Assembly: GCA_947486785.1 (NCBI GenBank)
Contig: CANKUU010000018.1
Span: 1-64,000, forward strand
Origin: an uncultured Flavobacteriaceae bacterium
Lineage (GTDB): Bacteria > Bacteroidota > Bacteroidia > Flavobacteriales > Flavobacteriaceae
Direction of reading: 5' to 3'
Length of the DNA stretch: 64,000 nt
Position 1 is the stretch's first letter; each line of letters begins with the position of its first letter. Both the position numbers and the translations under genes were made by a program. A model generated the notes under the pieces. That model was not told the origin of the DNA and did not search any database. It saw only the letters and a list, made by a program, of their open reading frames with translations. This document shows, one piece after another, positions 39,474-49,069 of this stretch.

Positions 39474-40085
39474 ATGCCTTTTAAAAAATTACATGCTGGT
39501 ATTAAAGACGTGCTGGTCAAAAAAGAAATCACTACGGCCACCACATTTCAAACCAAGAGTATACCGGTTATAAAAAGTGGCTCAAATGTATATTGCATTT
39601 CACCAAAAAATAGTGGTAAAACAACCACCCTGATTCTTACAACACTACAAAAATTAAAATTTGAGGCGGTTGGACATGCTCCTAGAGCTGTTGTTATTGT
39701 AGAAAACAAAGAAAAAGCGCTTGCTCTTTATGAAGAGTTTTTAAGTTATACTAAAAATAATTCGTTACGAGTTTATGTTGGTTATGAACAGCTTCATATT
39801 GATGTGCAGAAATCTGAAATATTTGAAGGGATAGATATTTTAATAACTACCCCAAAATCAATGAATAAATTATTTCTGCTTAACGGGGTAAGCACTTCTG
39901 AGCTAAAAATATTTAGTATCGATGATGCTGATTTTTTAAACCAACAATCAGAGTATAAAGCGATGATCTCAATTACACAAAGTATCATTAAATGCCAATA
40001 TGTTTTATATTCTGAAACTTTTCCTGAGAAGCTAAAACGTTTTGAAAATTACTTTATGGAATATGCTCGAATAATAACTATTTGA
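39474..40085 (+). CDS. Single-domain degenerate DEAD-box-like protein
   Basis: 203 residues corresponding only to the first RecA domain of a DEAD-box helicase; there is no second domain. Motifs are recognisable but altered: Walker A SPKNSGKT (43-50), TTPKSM in place of TPGR, motif II DDAD (150-153) in place of DEAD, and SET for SAT. The full domain fold and the GKT of Walker A remain, so ATP binding is possible while unwinding is unlikely. The frame is intact, with no sign of a lost 3' half before the stop, so it is better read as a conserved short protein than as a fresh truncation. Confidence 0.75.
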   Translation: MPFKKLHAGIKDVLVKKEITTATTFQTKSIPVIKSGSNVYCISPKNSGKTTTLILTTLQKLKFEAVGHAPRAVVIVENKEKALALYEEFLSYTKNNSLRVYVGYEQLHIDVQKSEIFEGIDILITTPKSMNKLFLLNGVSTSELKIFSIDDADFLNQQSEYKAMISITQSIIKCQYVLYSETFPEKLKRFENYFMEYARIITI

Positions 40086-40282
40086 TGTATTAGGATTGCC
40101 CTATTATGGTAATGCTATATAATTTACTTCATAACTTCTTTAAAATTGTGTCTTACAGCTGTCGACTATTGTTCTAATTAATACCATAATTACATCGATG
40201 AAAATAAGAGGCTGGTAAGGCTCAGGGCATTCTATTAATTTTAAAACAAAAGGGTATAAATTATCCACTAAATAATTAATTC

Positions 40283-40318
40283 TTAAAAAGGGTCTACAAG
40301 TATCTACTTAATAGACCC
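40283..40318 (-). terminator. Terminator of the M60 peptidase gene
   Basis: A 7-bp stem, GGGTCTA (40290-40296) pairing with TAGACCC (40312-40318), with a 15-base loop. On the minus strand it is followed by a CTTTTTAAG tail. It lies 27 bases past the peptidase stop codon. Confidence 0.6.
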
Positions 40319-40345
40319 ATAACTAATGCTTGTCTTTAAAGAAAT

Positions 40346-43300
40346 TTAATTTTTAATTATTTGTTTATAATATGTTTGATTACTTCGCGTAGTTACCTCA
40401 AGTAAATACACCCCTACTGTAAGCTCTGAAATATCTATTGAATCTGATTCTACATGATGGTCCATCAGTTTTTGTCCTTGTAAATTATAAAGCTGCAGAT
40501 ATACAGGTTCAGTTGTATTTACAAAAATCATATCAGCGGTTGGGTTTGGGTAAACCTTTATTAATTCACCTGAACCTGTATTATTTAATACTACTTCAAA
40601 AAGTACTTGTTTCTCTGCAGGATGATGATTTTCGTCTCCAGATTGCTCTACCATCACTGTAACAGTTCCTGTTTCACCGTTTAAGCTTATTCTTGATCCA
40701 GAAATTGTAGCCGGACCAGAAGCAATTCGATAACTGAGTGCTAATTCTGAGTCTACGGTAGCTCTCACATCAAAGGGTGTGTCTGCAGTAGTTTTATCAG
40801 AAATAGTTTCTATGCTTATTTCTTGTGTAGCTTTTTCTATAAAAAAGCTAATTAATACTTCGGGTGCTGCACTATACTGAGCATTACCCGCCTGGTTAAC
40901 CGCAATAGTAGCAGAACCTGTTCCCGTAATAGTTACGGTATTTCCACTTACGCGGATCGGACCCTCTTTTACACTAAAAACGACCTCTAAGCCCGATGAT
41001 GCTGTTGCCGAAACATCAAAATCAGGATCTCCGAAAACCTTATCCGCTACGGCAACTGGAGCAATAGTTTGACTTCTTTTTGGAATGTCTCCAACATTAA
41101 AAGTAACTTGTGCAGTAGCAGCATTATAGTTTGCATTTCCTGCTTGTTCAACCATAACGGTAACAGTTCCAGTTTCACCGTTTAAGCTTATTCTTGATCC
41201 AGAAATTGTAGCCGGACCAGAAGCAATTCGATAACTGAGTGCTAAGTTTGAGTCTACGGTAGCTCTCACATCAAAGGGTGTGTCTGCAGTAGTTTTATCA
41301 GAAATAGTTTCTATGCTTATTTCTTGTGTAGCTTTTTCTATAAAAAAGCTAATTAACACTTCTGGTGCTGCACTATACTGAGCATTACCCGCCTGGTTAA
41401 CCGCAATAGTAGCAGAACCTGTTCCCGTAATAGTTACGGTATTTCCACTTACGCGGATTGGACCCTCTTTTACACTAAAAACGACGTCTAAGCCCGAAGA
41501 TGCTGTTGCTGAAACATTAAAATCAGGATCTCCGAAAACCTTATCCGCTACGGCAACCGGAGTAATAGTTTGACTCGTTTTTGGAACGTCTCCAACATTA
41601 AAAGTAACTTGTGCAGAAGCAGCATTATAGTTTTCATTTCCTGCTTGCTCTACCATCACTGTAACAGTTCCAGTTTCACCGTTTAAGCTTATTGTTGATC
41701 CAGAAATTGTAGCCGGACCAGAAGCAATTCGATAACTGAGTGCTAAGTTTGAGTCTACGGTAGCTCTCACATCAAAGGGTGTGTCTGCAGTAGTTTTATC
41801 AGAAATAGTTTCTATGCTTATTTCTTGTGTAGCTTTTTCTATAAAAAAGCTAATTAATACTTCTGGTGCTGCACTATACTGAGCATTACCCGCCTGGTTA
41901 ACCGCAATAGTAGCAGAACCTGTTCCCGTAATAGTTACGGTATTTCCACTTACGCGGATTGGACCCTCTTGTACACTAAAAACGACGTTTAAGCCCGAAG
42001 ATGCTGTTGCTGAAACATTAAAATCAGGATCTCCGAAAACCTTATCCGCTACGGCAACCGGAGTAATAGTTTGACTCGTTTTTGGAACGTCTCCAACATT
42101 AAAAGTAACTTGTGCAGAAGCAGCATTATAGTTTTCATTTCCTGCTTGCTCTACCATCACTGTAACAGTTCCAGTTTCACCGTTTAAGCTTATTGTTGAT
42201 CCAGAAATTGTAGCCGGACCAGAAGCAATTCGATAACTGAGTGCTAATTCTGAGTCTACGGTAGCGATCACATCAAAAGGTGCGTCTGCAGTAGTTTTAT
42301 CAGAAATAGTTTCTATGCTTAATTCTTGTGTCGCCTTTGCAATTGAAAAGCTAATTAATACTTCTGGTGCTGCACTATACTGAGCATTACCCGCCTGGTT
42401 AACCGCAATAGTAGCAGAACCTGCTCCGGTAATAGTTACCGTATTTCCACTTAAGCTAATTGGACCCTCTTTTACACTAAAAACGACGTCTAAGCCCGAA
42501 GATGCTGTTGCCGAAACATCAAAATCAGGATCTCCGAAAACCTTATCCGTTACGGCAACCGGAGTAATAGTTTGACTTCTTCTTGGAAAATACGTATCTA
42601 TCAAATATTGAATTTGATCAACTATACCTTGACCTATACTTGAGCTGTCATAATTTGCTAAGGTTCTGTCATATCTATTAAGATGAACTGAACCGACATT
42701 TTCACTATTACTGTCGTAATACGGTTGAAACTCTTCTTTAGTTTTAGGTACAAAGTCCTTGTAGTACTGTAATTTTTGCAATATTAAATCACTTTGCGGC
42801 ATACTTGCTAATTCTTCTTGTAAGGCCTCTGACGGAATAAGGCCCCAAAAATGCATAAGTGGCGCCATATTAACCCCGGTTGCATTTGATGCGTATTTTA
42901 TAACCTCGTCGGAAGATACATACTGGCTATCTACCGGGTTCAATTTCCATTTATCGTAAAAATATTTGTTCATTCTGGAAACAGATTCCCACCCGAACAT
43001 ATCTGCCATATGTATAAACTTAGCATGTCCTCGATGTTGATACCGAACTTCATGACATTCACTTGGATTTAACATTTCTGGATCGCAGCTCATAGGATTA
43101 TTATTTCTAAAGTTGAATGTAATAAGCCAGTCAATTGCTGCTTGATCTAAGGTCAAATGTTGACCTGAAGAAAACTTAAAAGATTCATCCATAGTTTGCC
43201 CATACAGTTGGTTATAAATATATGTAGCATTAATATGAATAATACTTTCGGTTTCTAAAGGCAATGTTGGGTGTCCAAAAAGGTGTCCGAGTTCGTGAAA

Positions 43301-45157
43301 TGCAGTCTCTAGACCTGTATCGCTGTGAAAACCTTCCCTTAAAACATCGGTGGGATAAATCTTAGCTTGTGATACATTTTGTGGTACTTTAGGATCACCT
43401 ACAACTTGCGGATAACCAGTTCCAAAACCATTACTAGGCAAACGAGAATCTACCAAATAATATTGAGCTCTTGTACTTTTTTCTGGGCGTCCACCTAAAT
43501 AATTATAAGCTTTCATAATATCATCCCAGCGCTCCATCATTAAACTAACATCATAATTGAAATTTGAGAAATGTTTTAAGGGCAATGTGGTCATAAAACG
43601 ATCAGATTCTATATCTACCCATGGTACGTGTTTTTTTGCAATCTCGGCATTCCATTCTGCTATAGCGGTCTTTTTACCTGTTCGATATGAAAAATATGGA
43701 GATTTTACAGCGCCACTAATGCTTACATCAAACCATCCTAAATCTAAGCCTTCTGGGGTACGTATGTAAACACCTCCCCCGAAAGGGTTTAATACTCTAG
43801 TAGTTACATTATTTAGAGGGTACTCCTTAGATATTCTTAAATAGCGATTGGTTATTTTTAGGTTAGAATGGTCTGCGGTATGTGCACCAATAAGTACGCT
43901 AAGGCCTTTATCAGTTAAATTTGCAGGAATTGTAATAGTAACCATTTCACCTGGTGCAGCGTAATAGCCAGTAGGTCTTCTAGTGGCAAGATAATCCTTA
44001 TCTAGTCGTCCTCCTGGATCTATAGAATAACTGCCATTTATGGAAACGGTAGCATTCGTAACTCTAGGTGCATCTGCAGCCACTTCACCTGGAAATGATT
44101 CAGCAGCTTCAAACTTAAACCCATCAAATTCATTTAATTTTTCTAAAGTAAGCTCTTGGTCAAAAATAGACTGCTGTAAAAAGATTAGAACACGTGCCTC
44201 TGGATCATAATCATTAAACTCTTGGGTTTTTCTTTCATGAAGAACAGATGGATATTTATCTTCATAAGCTTGTATGTAGGCATGAATTTCGTTTTTAACC
44301 TCATCATAGTTGCCATTGTAATTAGCCAATATTTTACTGGTGTACGCATTTGTAAGATCATCAGATAACGTAATTTCATCATTAACTTTTTTGGTCATCT
44401 CAACCAATGCTGTTCTTAATTCATTAGCGCTTGTAGGTTGCTCAGGAGAATACAATTCTAAATCATCAATAAAAGCAGATGATCCCTCACTGCCATAATG
44501 TTCAAAATGTTTTTGTTGCCAACTTAAAAAAAACGGTTTTTCTCTAAGTGAAGTTTTTATTATATCCATGTCATATGCATCTTTAAAATAACCCGAAGAG
44601 TAACGATAATTTGACCAGGCAGTCCAACTATTAGTTGCGAAATTCATTTTTAAGTCAACATTAACTAAGTCTCCTTCAGCTACCGATATAAGATATTCTG
44701 AAGTATGTCCTGGATGATTTGGAACGCTGCTAAGTAAACCATCTGAATAAGTAAAGTATAAGGCATAAAAAAGTCCATCTCTGTGCAATCGAACACTTAT
44801 TCCCGATTCATTAGTATGGTCCGATTGATTACCTATTAGGGTCATCTCTCCTTTATCACCAGTAAGAGAAGTCATTTTAAAAGAAAATTTTATTTGAAAA
44901 CTTTCTTCGGTTCTAATTTGACTATTTAATTCTATGGGCAGTGCTACTGCATCTGTTGGGCCTAGATGAACGGCTTTGCCTGTTGCACCATCTCTATAAT
45001 TTGGGGTGTTAGAGCTAGGCTCTCCCTCCACCTCATAACTACCATGGTAGTTACCAACATTGTCATTTAAATTGTTTTCAAAATCATATTTTGCAAATTG
45101 GGCGTTAGCTTTAAAGCAAAATAATACTAGAATAAGAATTGGGGAAATTTTTTTCAT
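40346..45157 (-). CDS. Secreted M60-family metallopeptidase with tandem repeats and T9SS tail
   Basis: 1,603 residues: signal peptide 1-19; LamG-like lectin region ~20-240; a linker; an M60 (enhancin/mucinase-like) peptidase region ~340-830 with zinc motif HELGH near 620 and an upstream WxDIESDRF segment; four ~167-residue repeats ~859-1527; and a T9SS type A sorting domain ~1530-1603 (VYPNPTAD, then VGVYLLEV). M60 enzymes cut glycosylated mucin-type proteins, so extracellular glycoprotein digestion is likely. The repeats are Ig-like with the pattern SQTITPVAVADKVFG and probably form a stalk. A minus-strand TAACTTTG promoter box lies at 45198-45205. Transcribed alone. Confidence 0.9.
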   Translation of the reverse strand: MKKISPILILVLFCFKANAQFAKYDFENNLNDNVGNYHGSYEVEGEPSSNTPNYRDGATGKAVHLGPTDAVALPIELNSQIRTEESFQIKFSFKMTSLTGDKGEMTLIGNQSDHTNESGISVRLHRDGLFYALYFTYSDGLLSSVPNHPGHTSEYLISVAEGDLVNVDLKMNFATNSWTAWSNYRYSSGYFKDAYDMDIIKTSLREKPFFLSWQQKHFEHYGSEGSSAFIDDLELYSPEQPTSANELRTALVEMTKKVNDEITLSDDLTNAYTSKILANYNGNYDEVKNEIHAYIQAYEDKYPSVLHERKTQEFNDYDPEARVLIFLQQSIFDQELTLEKLNEFDGFKFEAAESFPGEVAADAPRVTNATVSINGSYSIDPGGRLDKDYLATRRPTGYYAAPGEMVTITIPANLTDKGLSVLIGAHTADHSNLKITNRYLRISKEYPLNNVTTRVLNPFGGGVYIRTPEGLDLGWFDVSISGAVKSPYFSYRTGKKTAIAEWNAEIAKKHVPWVDIESDRFMTTLPLKHFSNFNYDVSLMMERWDDIMKAYNYLGGRPEKSTRAQYYLVDSRLPSNGFGTGYPQVVGDPKVPQNVSQAKIYPTDVLREGFHSDTGLETAFHELGHLFGHPTLPLETESIIHINATYIYNQLYGQTMDESFKFSSGQHLTLDQAAIDWLITFNFRNNNPMSCDPEMLNPSECHEVRYQHRGHAKFIHMADMFGWESVSRMNKYFYDKWKLNPVDSQYVSSDEVIKYASNATGVNMAPLMHFWGLIPSEALQEELASMPQSDLILQKLQYYKDFVPKTKEEFQPYYDSNSENVGSVHLNRYDRTLANYDSSSIGQGIVDQIQYLIDTYFPRRSQTITPVAVTDKVFGDPDFDVSATASSGLDVVFSVKEGPISLSGNTVTITGAGSATIAVNQAGNAQYSAAPEVLISFSIAKATQELSIETISDKTTADAPFDVIATVDSELALSYRIASGPATISGSTISLNGETGTVTVMVEQAGNENYNAASAQVTFNVGDVPKTSQTITPVAVADKVFGDPDFNVSATASSGLNVVFSVQEGPIRVSGNTVTITGTGSATIAVNQAGNAQYSAAPEVLISFFIEKATQEISIETISDKTTADTPFDVRATVDSNLALSYRIASGPATISGSTISLNGETGTVTVMVEQAGNENYNAASAQVTFNVGDVPKTSQTITPVAVADKVFGDPDFNVSATASSGLDVVFSVKEGPIRVSGNTVTITGTGSATIAVNQAGNAQYSAAPEVLISFFIEKATQEISIETISDKTTADTPFDVRATVDSNLALSYRIASGPATISGSRISLNGETGTVTVMVEQAGNANYNAATAQVTFNVGDIPKRSQTIAPVAVADKVFGDPDFDVSATASSGLEVVFSVKEGPIRVSGNTVTITGTGSATIAVNQAGNAQYSAAPEVLISFFIEKATQEISIETISDKTTADTPFDVRATVDSELALSYRIASGPATISGSRISLNGETGTVTVMVEQSGDENHHPAEKQVLFEVVLNNTGSGELIKVYPNPTADMIFVNTTEPVYLQLYNLQGQKLMDHHVESDSIDISELTVGVYLLEVTTRSNQTYYKQIIKN
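40577..42580 (-). repeat. Four tandem 501-bp repeats inside the M60 peptidase gene
   Basis: The unit is 167 codons. Landmarks such as GTAATAGTTTGACTCG/TTCT recur near 41565, 42066 and 42566, that is every ~501 bases, and blocks of well over 100 bases are identical between neighbouring copies, including synonymous positions. The copy next to the sorting domain diverges at its end (GDENHHPAEKQV). This points to recent duplication or gene conversion; copy number may vary between strains and assemblies. Confidence 0.9.
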
Positions 45158-45542
45158 AGAGACATAAATTTATTAACGAATTTTTACATTTTCGCTGCAA
45201 AGTTATCATATAAAATGAATATTTGAATTAACTAAAGAACTATAATTTAAGCTTCTGGAGTTATATTTTTATTCACCATATTTATTCGTTAAAATTTCAT
45301 TTAATTAAATAGGCTTAAGGCAACTAATAATATGTTTATTTGATCCTTAAAGCAAAACAAAGGACTGCTTATTAATTGCTTAATATTAAGATGGTAACGG
45401 TAGGCATTTGCCGATATTGCTAATCAAATGACCAGTCATCGATTTTGTGTCTATTATTCGATAAAGCGCATTTATTTGGCTTAAAAAGCGCGCCAAAATT
45501 TGATGATAAAGAGTTATATCTATTTAAACTCAGAATATTCCG
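45158..45542. other. Intergenic region with the M60 promoter
   Basis: 385 bases. The minus-strand box TAACTTTG (45198-45205) lies 41 bases before the M60 ATG. The rest is AT-rich with no credible frame; part of it must serve as 3' region for the minus-strand E1 gene, whose stop is at 45543, but no strong terminator stem was found. Confidence 0.45.
45198..45205 (-). promoter_or_regulatory. -7 box (TAACTTTG) of the M60 peptidase gene
   Basis: Exact TAnnTTTG match on the minus strand, 41 bases upstream of the ATG at 45157. No TTG with ideal spacing is visible upstream. Confidence 0.5.
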
Positions 45543-47519
45543 TTAATAATCTAAAAGTTCTAATAAAGCACTTTCAAAACGATTCTTTGGTAAATAGTTT
45601 GCTTCTAGTTTTTTAGCAAAAGGAATAGGTGTTTCAATACTAGCAACTCTTTTTACAGGTGCATCTAAATACTCAAAGCAGTTTTCCATCACCAAAGCCG
45701 ATATATCACTTGATATGCCTCCAAAAAGACTATCTTCTTGCAGTATGATGAGTCTGCCTGTCTTTTTTACCGATGCATAAACGGTATCAAGATCTAAAGG
45801 TATTAAAGTTCGCAAATCTATTAGGTCAGCGTCAATATCAATATTGTTATTTAAGGTTTCTAAGGCCCAGTGTATGCCCGCGCCATAGCTAACAATAGTT
45901 ACTGCTTTACCCGTTTGCACAAGATTTGCCTTACCTAACGGAAGCGTGTAATAGGATGTAGGAACTTCTTGATAAACACTTCTATACAAGCCCTTGTGCT
46001 CAAAAAACATTATAGGATTAGGGTCATTTATCGCTGTAGCAAGCAAGCCTTTAGCGTCATAAGGAAAAGCAGGATATACTACTTTTAAACCAGGCGTTTT
46101 GGTAAACCAAGCTTCATTTGTTTGAGAATGAAATGGCCCAGCTCCAACATCTCCACCACAAGGCATACGAATAACAACATCTGCTTTTTCTGACCACCTG
46201 TAAAACGATTTAGCCAAATAATTTACAATAGGATTAAACCCTGTACTCGCAAAATCAGCAAATTGCATTTCCATAACCGCTTTCATACCGTTAATAGACA
46301 AACCCATAGCGGCCGATACAATCGCAGATTCACAAATAGGGGTATTTCGTACTCTATCTTTGCCAAAAGCTTTTACAAAACCGTCGGTTATTTTAAACAC
46401 ACCACCATATTCGGCAACGTCTTGCCCCATAATTACCAAATTTTTATGGCGTTCCATTGATTGCTTTAGACCCTCTGATAAAGCATCAACAAAGCGTATG
46501 TTTTTTTGCTGACCTGTTGGGGCTATACCTTCATGCACATAAGGCTTGTAAACATCCGCTAATTCTACTTCAATAGTTGAAGAAATAGGTGCTTCATCAA
46601 AAGCCATTTTTAAATGCTCATTAATTTCATCAGATAATGACGTTTTTATAGTTTCAATTTTAGCTTCGTCTAAAATTCCCTTTTTTAGCAAAAAAGCTTC
46701 ATAATTAGCGATAGGGTCTTTAGCAGCCCATTCTTCCATTAATTCTTTAGGCACATATTTAGTTCCACTAGCCTCTTCGTGCCCTCGCATACGAAAGGTT
46801 TTAAACTCTAGTAAAATAGGAGCAGAATTTTTTCGAATTTTGGCACATAAACTAGATACTTTAGAAAACACCTCTAAAATGTTATTTCCATCGATAATAT
46901 GAGATTCTATCCCATAACCGATACCCTTATCGGCAAGATGTTTACATTTAAATTGCTCTGAGGTTGGAGTAGATAAACCGTAACCATTATTTTCAATACA
47001 AAATAGCACAGGCAAATTCCACACAGCGGCAACATTTAAGGCTTCATGAAAATCACCTTCGCTTGTACCACCCTCTCCAGAAAATACCGCTGTTACATGC
47101 TTTTTATTTTGTAAAACATTTGATAAAGCTATTCCATCTGCAACACCTAATTGAGGTCCCAAATGTGATATCATCCCTATGATGTTATACTCTTGCGTAC
47201 CAAAATGAAAACTTCGATCTCTACCTTTAGTAAAACCACTTGCTTTTCCTTGCCATTGTGCAAATAAGCGAAACAAAGGAACATTTCTAGTAGTGAATAC
47301 CCCCAAATTTCTATGCATGGGTAGTATATATTCTTCGGTATTTAATGCACTAGTTACACCTACAGAAATAGCCTCTTGGCCAATACCACTAAACCATTTC
47401 GATATTTTACCTTGTCGCAAGAGAATGAGCATCTTCTCCTCAATCAGTCTAGGCTTAAGCATTCGCGTATAAAGCAGCTGCATATTTTTGTCATCAACTC
47501 CTGTACTTTGGTATTGCAT
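45543..47519 (-). CDS. Fused E1 alpha-beta component of branched-chain 2-oxoacid dehydrogenase
   Basis: 658 residues. The alpha part (1-~325) has the thiamine-diphosphate signature starting at GEG (148-150) through ENN (~176-178) and the GQEAISVG segment. The beta part (~335-658) carries the transketolase-like pyrimidine-binding (MGQDVAEYGGVF) and C-terminal domains. Normally two subunits, here joined head to tail as common in Bacteroidota. It decarboxylates 2-oxo acids (branched-chain type most likely) in the mitochondrial-like dehydrogenase complex, with E2 and E3 encoded elsewhere. The TPP-binding residues are intact. Confidence 0.9.
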   Translation of the reverse strand: MQYQSTGVDDKNMQLLYTRMLKPRLIEEKMLILLRQGKISKWFSGIGQEAISVGVTSALNTEEYILPMHRNLGVFTTRNVPLFRLFAQWQGKASGFTKGRDRSFHFGTQEYNIIGMISHLGPQLGVADGIALSNVLQNKKHVTAVFSGEGGTSEGDFHEALNVAAVWNLPVLFCIENNGYGLSTPTSEQFKCKHLADKGIGYGIESHIIDGNNILEVFSKVSSLCAKIRKNSAPILLEFKTFRMRGHEEASGTKYVPKELMEEWAAKDPIANYEAFLLKKGILDEAKIETIKTSLSDEINEHLKMAFDEAPISSTIEVELADVYKPYVHEGIAPTGQQKNIRFVDALSEGLKQSMERHKNLVIMGQDVAEYGGVFKITDGFVKAFGKDRVRNTPICESAIVSAAMGLSINGMKAVMEMQFADFASTGFNPIVNYLAKSFYRWSEKADVVIRMPCGGDVGAGPFHSQTNEAWFTKTPGLKVVYPAFPYDAKGLLATAINDPNPIMFFEHKGLYRSVYQEVPTSYYTLPLGKANLVQTGKAVTIVSYGAGIHWALETLNNNIDIDADLIDLRTLIPLDLDTVYASVKKTGRLIILQEDSLFGGISSDISALVMENCFEYLDAPVKRVASIETPIPFAKKLEANYLPKNRFESALLELLDY

Positions 47520-47616
47520 GTTATATTTTCTTAGGTATCGGTTGTAAAAGTGGCTAAAATTAACAAAAACGATACAAAACCAAGCACAAGATTTTTATTA
47601 AGGCAGCATTATTTCA

Positions 47617-47624
47617 TAACTTTG
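47617..47624 (+). promoter_or_regulatory. -7 box (TAACTTTG) of the 2OG oxygenase operon
   Basis: Exact TAnnTTTG match ending 22 bases before ATG 47647. A -33 TTG is not evident. It probably drives the plus-strand run of the oxygenase and SUI1 genes. Confidence 0.55.
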
Positions 47625-47646
47625 ATTAAAAGTATAAAAAAGACAT

Positions 47647-48597
47647 ATGAGTTTAGTACCAAGTGTAGATTTAAATGATTTTCTTTCAGGTGATGCTGAC
47701 AGAAAAAAAAAGTTTACCATTGAGATCGGTAATGCCTTTGAAGAAATTGGTTTTGTTGCTTTAAGTGGTCATTTTTTATCAAAACAACTTGTTGATGAAC
47801 TCTATCAGCAAATAAAGGAGTTTTTTAATTTACCACAAGAACTTAAAGATGCCTATGAAATTGAAGGCATTGGAGGCCAAAGAGGTTATACTTCTTTTGG
47901 CAAAGAACATGCAAAGGGTCGTAAAGAAGGAGATTTAAAAGAATTTTGGCATTTTGGTCAGTATGTTCAGGATAATGACGTTTTACTGCAACAATATCCA
48001 AAAAATGTATTTGTTAAAGAACTGCCTCGTTTTAATAGTATTGGCGAGAAAACCTTTAAAATGCTTGAGAAAACCGCTAAATATGTTTTACGGGCCTTAG
48101 CTTTGCATTTGAATTTAGAAGAAACCTATTTTGATGATTTTATTAAAAATGGTAATTCTATTTTAAGACCAATTCACTACCCTCCCATTACTAAAGAACC
48201 TAAAAATGCAATTCGTGCCGCTGCACATGGCGATATTAATTTAATAACCCTTCTTATGGGGGCACATGGCAAAGGTTTACAAGTAAAAAACCATAACGAC
48301 CAGTGGGTTGATGCTATTGCCCAGCCCGATCAATTAATGATAAATGTTGGCGATATGCTTTCACGCCTAACCAATAACAAGCTAAAATCTACAATTCACC
48401 AAGTTGTAAACCCTCCAAAAGAGCTATGGGGTACCTCGAGATATTCAATCCCATTTTTTATGCACCCCGTTAGTGAAATGCCTTTAAATTGCTTAGATAA
48501 CTGTATTGACACAGAGCACCCTAAAATGTTTGAAGATATTACTGCAGGTGAATTTTTAAATGAGCGTTTGATTGAATTAGGATTAATTAAAAAGTAA
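47647..48597 (+). CDS. 2-oxoglutarate/Fe(II) oxygenase (isopenicillin N synthase family)
   Basis: 316 residues: an N-terminal DIOX_N region and a C-terminal double-stranded beta-helix domain. Iron ligands H194, D196 and H251 and the 2-oxoglutarate-binding R265-x-S267 (RYS) are all present. Such soluble enzymes oxidise small molecules; the substrate is unknown, and the group is common in flavobacteria. The SUI1 gene begins 2 bases after its stop. Confidence 0.9.
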   Translation: MSLVPSVDLNDFLSGDADRKKKFTIEIGNAFEEIGFVALSGHFLSKQLVDELYQQIKEFFNLPQELKDAYEIEGIGGQRGYTSFGKEHAKGRKEGDLKEFWHFGQYVQDNDVLLQQYPKNVFVKELPRFNSIGEKTFKMLEKTAKYVLRALALHLNLEETYFDDFIKNGNSILRPIHYPPITKEPKNAIRAAAHGDINLITLLMGAHGKGLQVKNHNDQWVDAIAQPDQLMINVGDMLSRLTNNKLKSTIHQVVNPPKELWGTSRYSIPFFMHPVSEMPLNCLDNCIDTEHPKMFEDITAGEFLNERLIELGLIKK

Positions 48598-48599
48598 TC

Positions 48600-48929
48600 A
48601 TGGACCTTCAAGAGCAATTAAAAAATCTTTTTCCTAATCATAAACCTGAAAAGGAAGAACCTTCTGAAAAAGGCAAAAGCACTATTTGGTTACAAGATGA
48701 TCCTATCATTTGTAAATATGAAAAACGTAAAGGTAAACCCATCACTATATTAGAGGGTTACAATGGATCAGATACAGATTTCAAACAATTAGCAAAGGAA
48801 ATCAAAGTTAAATTAAGTGTTGGAGGTTCATTTAAAAACGGATCTATTATAATTCAAGGCGATTACAGAGATCGAATAATGGAAATGTTAAAGAATAAAG
48901 GATTTAAGGTAAAACGCGTGGGAGGATAA
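48600..48929 (+). CDS. SUI1/eIF1-like translation factor (YciH type)
   Basis: 109 residues. The C-terminal half is a SUI1 domain (RKGKPITILEGYNG, then LKVKLSVGGS and GDYRDRIMEMLKNKGF), as in bacterial YciH and archaeal/eukaryotic eIF1. YciH proteins modulate start-codon fidelity under stress in E. coli. The ~35-residue N-terminal extension is charged (KPEKEEPSEKGK). Downstream of and almost touching the oxygenase gene, so likely co-transcribed. Confidence 0.88.
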   Translation: MDLQEQLKNLFPNHKPEKEEPSEKGKSTIWLQDDPIICKYEKRKGKPITILEGYNGSDTDFKQLAKEIKVKLSVGGSFKNGSIIIQGDYRDRIMEMLKNKGFKVKRVGG

Positions 48930-49069
48930 GTAGATAAACCTTAATAACTTACATTTTTAACAAAAAGCTTTGTAGAATCGAAAAAATACTTTTGATTTTC
49001 TGTTAATTTTATTTTGTTACGCAGATTTAATTATTACTTTTAATATTAGAACTTAAATCTAGACGTCTT

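Noticed and set aside
39474-40085. Recent truncation of a two-domain helicase.
   Set aside because: The frame is clean to its stop, and downstream DNA to 40345 shows no trace of a second RecA domain, so a stable one-domain protein is likelier.
40577-42580. CRISPR or satellite array.
   Set aside because: The 501-bp unit is a whole protein-coding Ig-like repeat in frame in the M60 gene, with no spacers and no short direct repeats.
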